Shown: positions 48,639-59,620 of the stretch, one piece after another
How positions within the stretch are numbered: the stretch's first letter is position 1
How the letters are laid out: every line of letters begins with the position of its first letter
Source of the DNA: Brachycybe producta
Lineage: Eukaryota; Arthropoda; Diplopoda; Playtdesmida; Andrognathidae
Assembly (NCBI GenBank): GCA_036925085.1
Contig: JAUPFP010000004.1
Coordinates: 4,726,001 to 4,790,000 of the forward strand
DNA length: 64,000 bases
Reading direction: 5' to 3'
Position numbers and translations under genes: made by a program
The notes under the pieces: generated by a model
What the model was told of the DNA's origin: nothing
The model's input: the letters and a program-made list of their open reading frames with translations, nothing else
Databases searched by the model: none

Positions 48639-48944
48639 TTATGACACAGCAAATAGCAGACGCTTAAAGCACACAGCCCATAGTGCGAAAAAAAAAAACA
48701 CACAGCGTGCATGAAAATCCACTTTTATCCAATTGCGATGTGTGTTTATACGGGAATTAAACTAACCAAACCATTGTACCGACACATTTGATAACCCTCC
48801 TAGTTTAGCGAAACAGAGATGTCGATATACTGTATCATCAAAGTGTCGAAACAATTAAGAAAATAAACGTTTAACAGGGAGTGTGGAGCCTGCATAGGAG
48901 GACCATACATCGACACTAAGAAGTCCCGTATAACCAGCCACATT

Positions 48945-49964
48945 CCTGTGCTATGTTCGTATATGAAGGGGGGGGGGGGGGGTCCAGAACATAATTGAGT
49001 TTCTCCACAAAGAAAGTCTTTGCGAGCAAGTCGCCATTAACCATAATCACTACTATACCAAAATGTGTCTTTTTTGGCAACGGTAATAATTTATGTGTGA
49101 ATAAAGAGGTTTATTGAAAAATTTCTCGTTTTTCATGGGGTCTCACAAAGTTGTACCTAACATTATGAGAAAACTGTATATATTTTGTTTTTTTGAATTA
49201 TGGCATAAAATTCAATCATTGAAAATGCGAGCTCTACACATTGAATTAATTTCAAAACTCAAAACACATTTATTTATGTTGTTTGTATCTCGCTGTTTGC
49301 AAACATTTCAATACAAACGAAATACATGAAATGATTTTATATTAACTTAGGGAACCACAAAACCTATGCACAAACACACACACACACATCTACAGGTATA
49401 CAGTATGTTTATGACGTGATCTGTTTTTCAATAAGCTTGTGGCTGTTGTTCAGTCATTTTGTTGGAAAAAAACGAACTTAGTGGAATACTACAACACTAT
49501 GAACTCATCGCCTAAAATACCATTTATACCAAAGTTAGCTACAGTTAAAAAAGTTAACCCCTGTCAGCTGTCTAGTGACAACACACAAGGTTAACTAACC
49601 ATTTAATTAATAATAAAAAAAACCGCAGTTACTATTGATAAAAACACAACAATGTTGTAAACTCATACCACATTTCATCTGCCAAATATAAAATAACTGC
49701 AGTTAGAAAGTTTAAACATTTAACTGCCTAATGAAAATAAAATAAGTTAAATCAACAGTTAAAAGTTGCATATAGATGCAATTAGTATGAAAAAAACCTC
49801 ATTAGTAATGCTAAATTTAAGTGTAGTTAAAAGGCAAACCACTACTAATCGTCGAATGAAAACATACAAAATTCAATTAAATTTTCAAATACCAGTAATG
49901 TAGTTAACTGTACCAGCACAATTCACTCATTATAGAAATTCCAAAGTGGTTTAAACGTCACTAC
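48945..49964. other. Gene-free stretch
   Basis: Starts with a 15-G run (48968-48982). Several GTTAACT/CAGTTA words occur at 49540-49910 without clear periodicity. No exon recognised. Confidence 0.45.
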
Positions 49965-50875
49965 CATAGGCGTAAATGGGGATTGAAAACAGTGGCGTAG
50001 CTAGGCTTGGTTGCGCCCCCCCCCGCCACGTAACACTTTGCGCCCCCCCCCGGGCTGCTTAAAACGTTGCACTCTCTTTAAGTCCCCCTCCACTTAGCCG
50101 CATATGGGGGGTGCTATTTTGATGAATGGCGGATCAGTAGTAACAGTTGGAAGGTTAGGTTTAGTAAAATGAAGCTTGTTGTAGGGGGTCTGCGGGCGCA
50201 GCCCCCTTTTTTTTTTTTTTAGTTATTACATCAAATTTGTTCATTTTTTCGACCGTTCCTCCCATTGAACAAATTAGGGAACAGTCGGAACAAATGTCGG
50301 GGTCTGCGCCCCCCAGACCCCTGCAACAACTTAATTTTACTAAACCAAACCTTCGGACTGTTCCTACTATTTTTCCGACTGTTCGTACCGTTGTTCAGAT
50401 CATTCCGCTGTTCATCAAAATAACACCCCCTAAAAAATTTTCTATACACAATAAACGAGATGAAAGTCGATTTATTTTCGAAAATAACTGAATAAATTAA
50501 GCGAGTAATTCGGAATCACTTGCTTACTTTATTCAATTATTTTTGAAAATACATCGATTTTCATTTCGTTTTTTGCGCCCCCCAAACCTCCTGCGCCCCC
50601 CCCCCCCCGCAGTTGCGGGTCTGGCGGTTCCCTAGCTACGCCCCTGATTGAAAAGTGGGGTGGCAAGAGTTGGAGGTCCAACAACAAAAAATACTACTTA
50701 GTAGTATTGCATTGCATTTTTGGGAGAGATTGAACTGTTAGTGCACTCACAATGCTTCAAGCTGGCCAGCATGTACAACAGATAAATTTGTGACAAATGT
50801 GACAAAAGAAATTTAAGTCAGTTTTTTTTGGGTTGCGGTCGCCCCCACCCCCGCGCCCCCTAATTTACGCCTATG
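49965..50875. mobile_element. hAT-like element (outer) with perfect 8-bp TSD
   Basis: The left end CATAGGCGTAAATGGGG pairs with the complement of the right end, CATAGGCGTAAATTAGGGG. The identical 8-mer GTCACTAC lies on both sides (49957-49964 and 50876-50883). Only 25 bp of its left side precede the inner element at 49990. Without the inner element it would be about 250 bp. The 8-bp duplication argues for hAT despite the CATAG rather than CAGNG start. Confidence 0.85.
49990..50646. mobile_element. hAT-like element (inner) with perfect 8-bp TSD
   Basis: The left end CAGTGGCGTAGCTAGG pairs with the complement of the right end, CAGGGGCGTAGCTAGG. ATTGAAAA lies on both sides (49982-49989 and 50647-50654). 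Inside, GGGTCTGCG.GCGCAGCCCC, the TTTAGTAAAAT.AAG stretch and the GGGTGCTATTTTGATGAA block reappear inverted on the right half. The body is therefore a large foldback with C- and T-runs at the hinge. It has no transposase. Both duplications are unblemished, so both insertions are recent and this one is the younger. Confidence 0.88.
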
Positions 50876-50949
50876 GTCACTACCAATATTGAGATCCTAA
50901 CATGTGTACCTTCCACAGAAAGTGACACAATGTCATTTATTTACAATTA

Positions 50950-51417
50950 AGGTCGCTGAATAAGTATTTCTTTTGTTTAGCCACCACGATGGCTGTTATG
51001 TTCTATAGGAGGTTTCTTCCCACACATTCCGCGCTTTTGAGAAAATTTACATTTTTCAAGCAAACTTTTTCAGTCCAAAGAAACATTATAACAAAAATTC
51101 AAAGTGTTTTAGAAACTAGAATATTTGGAGATAATGCTATGTTTTTTTCATGAAATGTCAACCAAAAAACGTGTCAGTTTCAAACTACTATAAAATGCTT
51201 ATTTTTTAAGATATTGGCCATGAAAAAACTTTTCACATAACTTGTTACCATTCTAGTTTTGTAAACAATGTGATTTCTTTTAATTATGTTATATCTAAAT
51301 AAACGTTCGCTTGACGGTTTAGCATCCAAATTTTATAAAAACGACTATGGCTATGGAGCGTAGCATTAGCCACTGCTTTGGCGCAGTTCGAGGGGTGGGG
51401 GGACAAAAACAAAACAA
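50950..51417 (+). mobile_element. AGGTSGCTGAATA-family copy, right end missing
   Basis: Starts AGGTCGCTGAATAAGTATTT. It shares ATGGC, the CCACACATTCCGCG...TTTTGA block and the TATAAAATG.TTATTTTTAA block with 3791-4186, and the AACGTTCGCT..CGGTTT block with 18205-18308. It ends near GGGACAAAAACAAAAC without the expected terminal repeat. Confidence 0.65.
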
Positions 51418-52410
51418 TTATGTTTTTGAGTGTTTCAAATTAGGAACAAGTTTTTTTTATATCTTTTAGCATCACTAGTGTTATAAATATAACGATAATA
51501 AAGTAAATGCAGTTTACTGACTTATTGATTGAGTTTTTCTTTTCCAAAAATCTCTTGAGAAAATTCTTTAAGTTTTCCTTACAGCAAAATTCTAAAATGA
51601 CCAATGCTCTGATTAAAAAAAATTACTTTTAAGTCTGCAAATAACATTTCGTTTCAAACTTAAGTTGTGATGAGGTTGCAAACAAGAAGAAGCATCAAAG
51701 TAATAGCAAAGATGCATTTTCATTAGAAACAATCAAGATTAACGTCAATCGAAGGCATCATCATTTTAATTACACAAAAAAACAACGAACAATTGCTTCT
51801 TGTGAGCCAATTTTTTTGTTGTTGTTTTCTACCACCACACCTGATTTTCAGTCGTTTTTTCATTCTTCTCATCATTCCAGACGTAATAAAGACTTTAAAA
51901 GAAACAATGATGTTATCATCATTATTAAAACCGATTGGTTTCAAATGTTTAAGAGCAAACCCGATAATTACTTGCCACGCCAGAAACATGAAAAAAAAAA
52001 CAATTAAAATGGTAAATGACTCAGCGTTAGCAATTTGAGCTCTAATGAATATTCATGAAACAAATTTTGTTCAAAATGTTTTTAAATTTTAATTTTGTAT
52101 TTCGATTTAACATTTTGGGGTTTTGCAAAGATTTGTTTTTTATTCTCTTCGAAACTTTGGCGAGTCTCAATGTGATCAATATTTAATGTCATAAAGATTC
52201 GTACATACGAGCCTAGAACTGTTTATTTAGTTATTTATTAACACCCTGAAGATGGCCTCAAAAATTCGCAATCATTGCATTCTTCTAAATATTATATTAC
52301 TAGATGAAAACATATGAAATTTATGAAGATGGTGTATAGTACTGTTTTTTTTTCTTTCAGGGACATTCATTGTTTTCCTCTGTCCCTTACTCTCTACATC
52401 CAGGGATATC
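51418..52410. other. Gene-free stretch
   Basis: AT-rich DNA. Nothing recognisable beyond overlapping short frames at 51720-52040 on both strands. Confidence 0.45.
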
Positions 52411-52770
52411 CTATGCCGAGTGGTTGACTAAGCATGGTGGTATACTCAGGCCGGCCTTCCACTCAGCACGGCCGTCCATTCAATAGAGTTGTCCACTCAA
52501 CACAGTTGTCCACTCAGCAGAGTGGTTGACTCAATGCAGTGGTCTACTCAGCAAAATAATGTTGTTAGTCCTATGCTCCAGTAAGCCAGCCCTGTGACCC
52601 CATAAGCCCAGTGTGGCAGTGCTCCAATGAGCAATGCTTCCATTAGCCTAGTGCTTCAATGTGCAATGCTTCCATTAGCCTAGTGCTTCAATGAGTAATG
52701 GTTCCATTAGCCCAGTGGTTCCATTAGCCCAGTGGTTCCAATAGCCCAGTTAGCCCAATAGTTTGCAAAC
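52411..52770 (+). repeat. Two adjacent degenerate minisatellites
   Basis: From about 52411 to 52555, words such as GTTGTCCACTCAACACA and GTGGTTGACTCA repeat about every 20 bp. From about 52600 to 52770 a different unit repeats: CTTCCATTAGCCTAGTGCTT / CAATG(T/A)GCAATG, shortening to GTTCCATTAGCCCAGTG. The two arrays abut but share little beyond CCA and AGTG words. The later part of the second array is the most regular. Confidence 0.8.
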
Positions 52771-53505
52771 GTCTATACAAAGGAAGTAACAATTTGTATT
52801 GTAATATACGTTTTGTTGTTTGTTGATGTTCGTGACGTCACACATAAAACCCAAGTTTTTAAAACACACAAACAAAACCAGAGTTTATGCAAAAATATAA
52901 AATGAGAGCGGAGAACTGAACCAGTTGATGAGCCAAACTCATACCAAGCTGAGTCATGCAGAACTTATGCTAATGTTTATCTCTAAGCACCAAATTTGAT
53001 TTCTAGATAAGTTTATAAACTTGCAGAAAGTTTAGACATCATTAAATTGAAACTTTCCTAACATAGAACTACGAACTACAAAAAGAGAATTCTGTAGGAA
53101 AGAAACAGTAGAAATATGCAACAGTTCCAGGAATTAGTTCTTTAATTGGGCTTTGGCTTTTTTTTTTTGGCTTTGTCTTGTCTATTTAGACGGAGATTTG
53201 TAGTAAGGATGCCATCTAACAAAAGCCCTTTTATTTGCAGCAAGCAAATGTTCAAGAAAAGCAAATTATACAGAATGTTTTAATGGGGGGGGGGGAAATT
53301 TCAACCTACACATAATATTTTTAGTACAACTATTACCCATATTTACCTTTTCCCTTCCTAAAGATTTACATTTTTAACACTTAATAGTAAATATTTCTGG
53401 TTAATGGTCTTTTTTTTTGGTCAAAATTATTTGACTTTTGATTTTATACATTTTTAATTTTTTATGCTTCTACGTAAGTTGCAGTAAGTTCCAGTTTTTA
53501 TATAA

Positions 53506-53686
53506 CTGTTACTGTCAATCTGCAAAATCAGTCCATCTGCACATTGCCTATTCAATCTGCAAAGCAACCCAACCTGCTAGTGAATCTGCAAAATTCAACA
53601 CCTAAAATGTATTGAATTTTGCAGGTTCACTAGCAGTTTGGTGGTTCTGCAGATTACCTAGGCAATCTGCAGATTGACAGCAACAG
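53506..53686. repeat. Long hairpin built from AATCTGCA words
   Basis: The left arm (CTGTCAATCTGCA, ATTGCCTA, CTGCTAGTGAATCTGCAAAA) is matched by the complement of the right arm (CTGTCAATCTGCA, ATTGCCTAGG, CTGCTAGTGAACCTGCAAAA). Arms are about 85 bp with a tiny loop at ACACCTAAAATG. AATCTGCA or a near match occurs about seven times. It is probably a foldback MITE, and no duplication is visible. Confidence 0.75.
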
Positions 53687-54799
53687 ATACATAAAAACTT
53701 TCGGTCAATGGCTTCTTAAAAAAAAAACTGAATCCGGAAAAGAGAGAAACTATTTTTAAGAGAGTGGCACGCTCAATATATTTGTGTGTAACACACACAG
53801 CATATATTAAACATATAATAGGAGCACTTTTCTGACTGTGCTGACTGACACCAATGTCAACTGTCATATGTAAGAAGAGTCGAGAGAGAAAAAATAGTAA
53901 AACCAAACAACACCCACCCATTCCCCACCATTCCATTCTAGAAAACAGGCGACACCTTTCATTGAAATCTACAAGCTACTCAGACAGTGAATAAACATTT
54001 GTTAGTAATACAATCTTCAACAAGAAATAGTAGAGGGAAAAAAAAAATACATGAAAAGCTTTTTCGTCTTAATGTACATTGAAATAAAAGGATTTAAAGG
54101 GGTTAGAGAGATGATAGAAGGAAATAAAAGCTTAGGAAGAAAAAAAAAGAGGGGGAAGGGGGGTTGTTTTCACGTATCCATCACATCACACTTTCAAAAC
54201 AAAGTTAATTATTCATCAACCTGTATATGTCTCTCTCTTAAGAAAATAATAACATAAAGAAGTTAACACAAAGTAAACAAACACGGATCAACTTCATCAA
54301 GTGGATTCAAATTATGCCAATATTTACAAATGTGTTGGATAAGATTAAATTAAAACTAAAATTTCAGAATATTTTCAATTCAAAATAAGACTTTTTTAGA
54401 AGTAGTGTTTGAGCAAATTCTAAAATGAAGTGTAAAAATTTTAGTTTCCAAAGTGTAAAGAAAATATTATTTAAAAAAAAACTCATTAGATAAATTTTTT
54501 GTAAGTTTTAATTAAACTTTAAACATCTTCTAAAAGTTGCTTTTACATATATGAAAAGCTATGTACCTTAATCTGCAATACATTTTTAGCTGCACTATTT
54601 TTAAATATTTTTTACTTGCTACTTGTTAAAATTCTGCGGTTTCCAAGTTTTGAAGTTGTAAATCGAAAAATGAGGTGTTCAGTTGTTATTTCACACCTTC
54701 GAATTCAAAAGCGAAGTGCTAATATATTATAAACGTTTACTAAGCAAGACTTTATGTTTAGGTTCACTTAGAAACTATTTCTATATTACAGTTGAAGAT
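53687..54799. other. Gene-free stretch
   Basis: AT-rich with A/G low-complexity at 54030-54165. Nothing recognisable. Confidence 0.45.
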
Positions 54800-55310
54800 A
54801 TCTACATAAAGCCCATGATCCAGTGCCAGTGGGCTTTTGCAAAAGCCCTGGCAAGCTAATCGGTTGGGACTGGGCATTGATTTGGCAATTATACAATACA
54901 GGCCCATTGGCCTGGTGTGCTTCATGAGCTTTTGTGGCCCGGTTGGCTTCATGGATTTAGTGGGCTTTTGTGGTCCGGTGTGCTTTGTGGACATCATCAA
55001 AAAGTAAACTGTTACATTTTTAACAGATAATTTCGAATAAAATTCTTGATCTTTTAAAGATTATTTCTTATCCCTCCTTAAAGTTGAAGTGCAATTCAAC
55101 TTTAAAGTTGTAACTATATTCATGGGTGCTATCTATGGCACCTTTGATAAATTTTTATTGAAGTTATGATCCTGATGATGATCCTGTGGACATAAATATT
55201 TCGGTGGACTTCATAAGCATGGTGTGCTTGGTGGGCATTGCAGGTTTCATGGACCTGGTGTGCTTCGTGGGCTGAGCCCAGTGCAAACTCTCAAGGGCTG
55301 GGCTCCAAAT
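54800..55310 (+). repeat. Degenerate GTGGGCTTTTGTGG-type minisatellite in two blocks
   Basis: Block 1 (about 54890-54985) and block 2 (about 55195-55285) repeat words such as CCTGGTGTGCTTC(A/G)TG(A/G)GC, CGGTTGGCTTCATGGA and GTGGGCTTTTGTGG, about 30 bp apart. Flanks also carry GGGCTTTTGCAAAAGCCC (about 54829) and GGGCTGGGCTCC (about 55292). The minus-strand frame reading TGPQKPTKSMK repeats comes from this array. The patch at 4560-4690 is similar in the opposite sense. Confidence 0.7.
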
Positions 55311-55424
55311 GTGTACACAATGTTTGTCTTTATTACAGTTGCTATTAGCTAAAGCAAAACAAAATATTAACTACATGTACTGTCAAGTGAATTGTATACG
55401 GAAAGTAAAAGTCGGGGGTTCCAA

Positions 55425-55849
55425 ATTCCCGCAGTAAGCTGTTTGCTGTGTGCAAAACACAGCGCACCTCTCATTGCGCGTGCATTTTCATGTTAAGAGT
55501 CGGCCGACGGCTTTCAGCTATGCGCCGTAAACGGGTACACAAGGTCCGATCTGTATTTGACAGACGTATTGCTGTGTGTTATGCACTGTGTTTGTACTTA
55601 CATGTCATCGTTTCTTTTCAGCCAATAGTGTCACAAAATACTCGTAACAAAGGTAACCTTTTCTTTACCTAGCACAGAAGCAAAGGCCCTAACAATATCG
55701 AAAATTACAGTGTAATGCTAAATAAATCATGAAAACGATTTTTGTTAGAGCTGTGGTGGGGAAGTCTTGTTCAAGTGGTCTTGTGACACAGCAATAAGCA
55801 GAAGCTTGAAGCACACAGCTCACGGCAGAAAATGAACAGCACGCATGTG
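55425..55849 (+). mobile_element. Family R copy B, uninterrupted at the sites filled in copy A
   Basis: Aligns with copy A through TTCCAAATTC.CGC, GTGCTGTGTGCAAAACACA, TTTCATGTTA.GAGTCGGC, GACGG..TCAGCTATG.GCC and GTAAA.GGG.ACA. It continues through TGTTGTGCGCTG-like sequence, TTTTTGTT.GAG.TGTGGTGGGG and GACACAGCAA.(T)A.GCAGA. It reads straight through both positions occupied in copy A by the hAT-like element and the LINE. Outer long inverted ends were not found, so it is truncated. Its right side is interrupted by the LTR fossil at 55850. Confidence 0.75.
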
Positions 55850-56635
55850 TGACACCCTGTAGTAACAGAATGGTGAAGCACCCTGCAGAAATTCCTTTCT
55901 GTCAGTATGGCACCCCTTGGTGCACAGATGTTCAGACTTGGGTGGCCCGAATTCTAAGTGAATTCGTGGAACCCAGTCGGACCGTGGACCGTGAGAATTG
56001 GGAATAGTCCCCAAAATAGCTTTCCTTTTAAGGTAATATCCCCGGCCCAGGGCAATGATTGGTCCAGTTGGTCAATCATTGAGCCCTGAGGTGACAGTAG
56101 CCCCTCCCAGGAGACCGGAGAAGTGTGCTTGAGGCTTGAGTGTGAGGACAGTCAGTTTTTGGACAGTGAGAGTGCGAGTTAGAGTCTAAAACCGAGGAGT
56201 GAAGTCCTAACTTAGAAGATATTGTGTAAAGTACAACACAGAATTATGTAAATGTCACAACATAATGCAATAAAGAGTTTTGATATTTTATTTTATCTAC
56301 AAGCATTTGTGAGTGTTGTGTCTTTAATTGTTTGGGTTTAGCACTCCTTCCAGCCGAAGGTGCTCAGATATTACCTGAGTCCCTCCGCCTGGAGCCTCCA
56401 GTGACTCAAGCAAACAGGACTGAAACTACGTTGGTATCGTCACGTACTATACAAAAGATTCCTGAGAAAACGGTCTTTTTGTGGGCTGTCGCCAGGCCGG
56501 ACCAGTAAATGTCCCGGCCGGTAAAATGAACCCCAAGAGCAGAGGCTCGCCCGCCAACAAAGAGTCGGCACCGGCACCATCGATTCAGCAACAAAGAGGT
56601 CGAAACGGTGGCGCCAAAGGGCCAGCGACATCACA
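55850..56635 (+). mobile_element. Ty3/gypsy-like LTR retrotransposon fossil inserted in family R copy B
   Basis: Starts TGTGACACCCTGTAGTAACA, a common gypsy LTR start. It carries a polyadenylation signal (AATAAAGAG, about 56270) and GC-rich R/U5-like sequence, then a leader and a short frame beginning about 56525 that could be the start of gag. Only one LTR and the beginning of the internal region are present, so it is a broken copy. On the right, AAAATCCAC of the family R core resumes. This places the fossil as an insertion into that repeat and dates it after the repeat. Family name is inferred from the LTR terminus only. Confidence 0.6.
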
Positions 56636-59064
56636 CATTAAAATCCACCTTAACTTTTTCAACTGTTTGAGAATAATGACGATATATTTGTAAATACTAA
56701 ACAGAAAATCAAAAATAAATAAGTTTAAAAAACATGTTAATGTAACCGTGTAGAACACCTGTTATGGGACTCAAGACTAGATCCTCTTAGTCTGGGGCAG
56801 TTGCTTAGCCACCAGACCATTAAATAAGATATTTCATATTTCGTTATCAGAAAATGGACCCCAAATAAATCGAGACAGGGACCTTTATACCTAAGGCCTG
56901 CATGCGCCTCGACAGGTGCACCCATGTCCAAGGGGCCATGCCTTGATGGGTATCCAATACTATCCTATCTGAGGATACCAGGATGTGACTTACACCAAAT
57001 TTGGGGTCTTAGATGGTAAAGAAAGGGGTGAAAATGCAGCACTTAGAGTACGAGGGACCCCAAGGCTATGGTAATAAAGGAACGGTGAAATACAGCGTGC
57101 TACATTATAATGCCTGTAAATGTTTCCTTTTTAAAAGCTTAGGCTTTTTTATTCTTCAATTTTTGAATCAACTCAAAGATGAGTTGATTCATTTTTTTTC
57201 TATCTTCTACAAACAATTTAAGAAAGCTTGATTGTAATTTTCTTTCGATATCAAATGAATATTATTTTGATCTGTCGCTGGGACCCTAAAAAGCGTGGGG
57301 CCCATAGACTGGTGCCTGCTCGGCCTATTTGGTAATCTGCCACTAAATGAAACAATAACGTGTAGTTGATGGATATTTTAGTTATCAAAAAAAGTTCAAA
57401 AGCTTTCCACGGTGTGCAAACAAGAATTAATGATTTTTTAATAAAAAATAAGTTGATGGATTTTCTTATTAGGAAAAATATTAAATATACAGTAGTCAAC
57501 ATGTCAGAAAAACGCACACACTTGTAATAATTGGCGTGGGGTTTTCAAGTAATGAAATCAATGTTATAAAAAAAATTGTTGGTTAAATTAAAAATGTTTC
57601 CCCTCTTATGTTAAAACAAAAATGTCTGTGTCTGCACCACGTTTACGGAGTAACATTTAGAAAAGCCTAACATCTGCCTGTGTTCCATAGTTATCATAAG
57701 GCCAAAACGTTTAAGCAAAAAAAAAAAAATTAAACCCCTGAAATATGCAAGAAAATTGTTTTTATGGCAAATAAGTGTAGATTATATAGGAAAACAAAAT
57801 TAAATGTCTGAAGCAATTTACAGTCACTATCATTAGAAACAATAACAGAAATTTCAAAACAAAAACGATTTCGTATAAGAAAACCCTTTGTAGAATTTTT
57901 ACGTTAACAAACTTTTTTTAAAATGGCTGTTATTTATGTGGCTTTATGCGAATTTCTAAATATTATGCAATTTATGCCGTTTATCCATTTTTATTTTGGA
58001 TTAAGAGCCAAAAAAATTGGTCTGAATTCTAACTCCCTTTAAATTGAATTTTTAACGATTTTTGAAGCTGCAATCTCTTCTTGATTGTTATTTGTTTTTA
58101 TTTTATAGAATTTTCAATTATGCTAATTTGCCTGACCCCTGTTCAAGACCATTGACATTTAAAAAGGTGCAATTTGCTAGCCACTTTTCAGATGTTTAAA
58201 ATCATCTTTCAGCTTTAAGAAAAAATTGAGTATATTCCATAGGTATTAAGGTAAATTCACGATGTTTCGAATTGCTGTTTGGTTGCTACAGACGTTTAGG
58301 CAACTTTGGAACTGCAAAATTGACTGTGTCTCATGGTACGTGAAACTCTGGAGTGTCACGATGATAACTAAACTGGTTATTATTGCAGATATGGCACCAG
58401 TCACCAGCTGTCTACAACATAATAAATAGTCAGGCGAAATCTTAAAACCTTCAACCAAATTACCGAAATATTTTATTTTTCTGGCAGTGAGCTCATTATT
58501 TTTCATAAAAACGACTTTTTAATGATTTTTTCGTTTTTAATATTCAACAACTTTTTGAATTTTTAATAAAAATAGTTCAAATTTTGGAAAAGAATATTTT
58601 ATTATATTTTTAGCAACTACCTAAAATTGCAAATTTGTAGCTTTTATACTTTTTGAAATACTTATCCTCAAACAAGATGTACTTTATGTGCCTCACTCGG
58701 CATTGGATAAAATTTAGTTATTGGTGCCTACAAAGACCAGCACAGGTAGCTAGCTCTCTTTTAACCTAATTGCAACCCAGGTCAGTATGTGCCTGTATGG
58801 CACAGGCACTTTTGTGCATTTTTTGGCAAAGATTTGGCCTTAATCATAAGTGTGCCTGACACAAATTGCTAGTAAACGTAGACATAAGTATGTATTCGCC
58901 AAAATAGCCCAATTCGTACCAAAAGGCTCCATTTGGAATTTTATAGACTGATTGTAAAATTTGTTAACAAACGATTTGATTTGAATTGGTGAAATGGATG
59001 ATACTGTATAGTCGGCAGGTGAGTGAGTTAAAAATATTAAAAATAAATTAATAATTTATAGTCA
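56636..59064. other. Gene-free stretch with possible SINE remnant
   Basis: On the minus strand about 56745-56825 reads GGTCTGGTGGCTAAGCAACT then CTTGAGTCCCAT, resembling decayed A and B boxes of a tRNA-derived SINE. A hAT-like end similar to 3180-3243 lies at about 57280-57352. The frames at 57251-57517 and 58246-58506 (minus) have no recognised domain. Confidence 0.4.
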
Positions 59065-59620
59065 CTAGTGGGGTAACCCGTCATAAATGACGGGAGCAAT
59101 ATTCACAGGCAATTGTGCCCAGCATTAGAATTTCTTTTCCTCCGCCCTTTTATGACGTCAGACCAAGTAACAAACCAATTAGAAATTGATGACGTTCATA
59201 AAAGGGCGGAGGAAAAAAATTCTAATGCTGGGCACAATTGCCCGTGATAAATTCTAGTTTAATTTTGCTACTATTATCCCCTCCCCTTTTTTATATTTGA
59301 AAAAGAAAATGAGCGTTTCATTTTCTCTGGTGTGCGCATGCGCGTCGTTTGTTCCTTTTTTACTCCTTTCATTTCAATTTCAGTTTCCCCCTCCCCCTTT
59401 TTCCCCCTCCACGTTTATCTCTCTCTCCCCCTTCTACACTTTCCAACCTTTTCCCCTCTCCAATTTAATATCATGGGGTTCTTGGATGGGAAGAGTGCAA
59501 CATATAGTTGACCTTGAGAAAAAAAAAGCGGTTCATTGATTCATTTAAATTTATATAAATTCCGACGTGGTTCAAGGTTTTTGTCCTTGTTTGTACACTT
59601 AATATATATATATATATAAT
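59065..59620 (-). mobile_element. Helitron 3' end, copy 2 (longest variant)
   Basis: On the minus strand it ends with the same 18-base palindrome, ten bases and CTAG, followed by T. It contains the 144-bp near-palindrome (59103-59246), then about 210 bp including GTGCGCATGCGCGTCG and a C/T-rich tract. The segment coding for FSQGQLYVALF on the minus strand follows. It matches copy 1 on both sides but has the C/T-rich part that copy 1 lacks. The 5' limit lies near an AT run and is not defined. Confidence 0.85.

Larger units (their letters stand above)
46946..48944. mobile_element. Long-TIR element (family R, copy A) split by two later insertions
   Basis: The left end AATGGGGCTGGTTATACGGG pairs with the complement of the right end, AATGTGGCTGGTTATACGGG. 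The inverted match continues through TCGATGTATGGTC and CTCCTATG.A...CTCCAC. Weaker pairing reaches GTGCTGTGTGC on the left and its complement GCACACAGC on the right. Within it lie a hAT-like element (47248-47862) and a CR1/L2-like LINE (48116-48638). Removing both restores a core that aligns with 55425-55849. The original element would have been about 0.8 kb. No transposase is seen, and target duplication and superfamily are undetermined. Confidence 0.7.

Noticed and set aside
54764-55000. Minus-strand frame with TGPQKP/KSMKP repeats
   Set aside because: It is a translation of the degenerate minisatellite, not a repeat protein.
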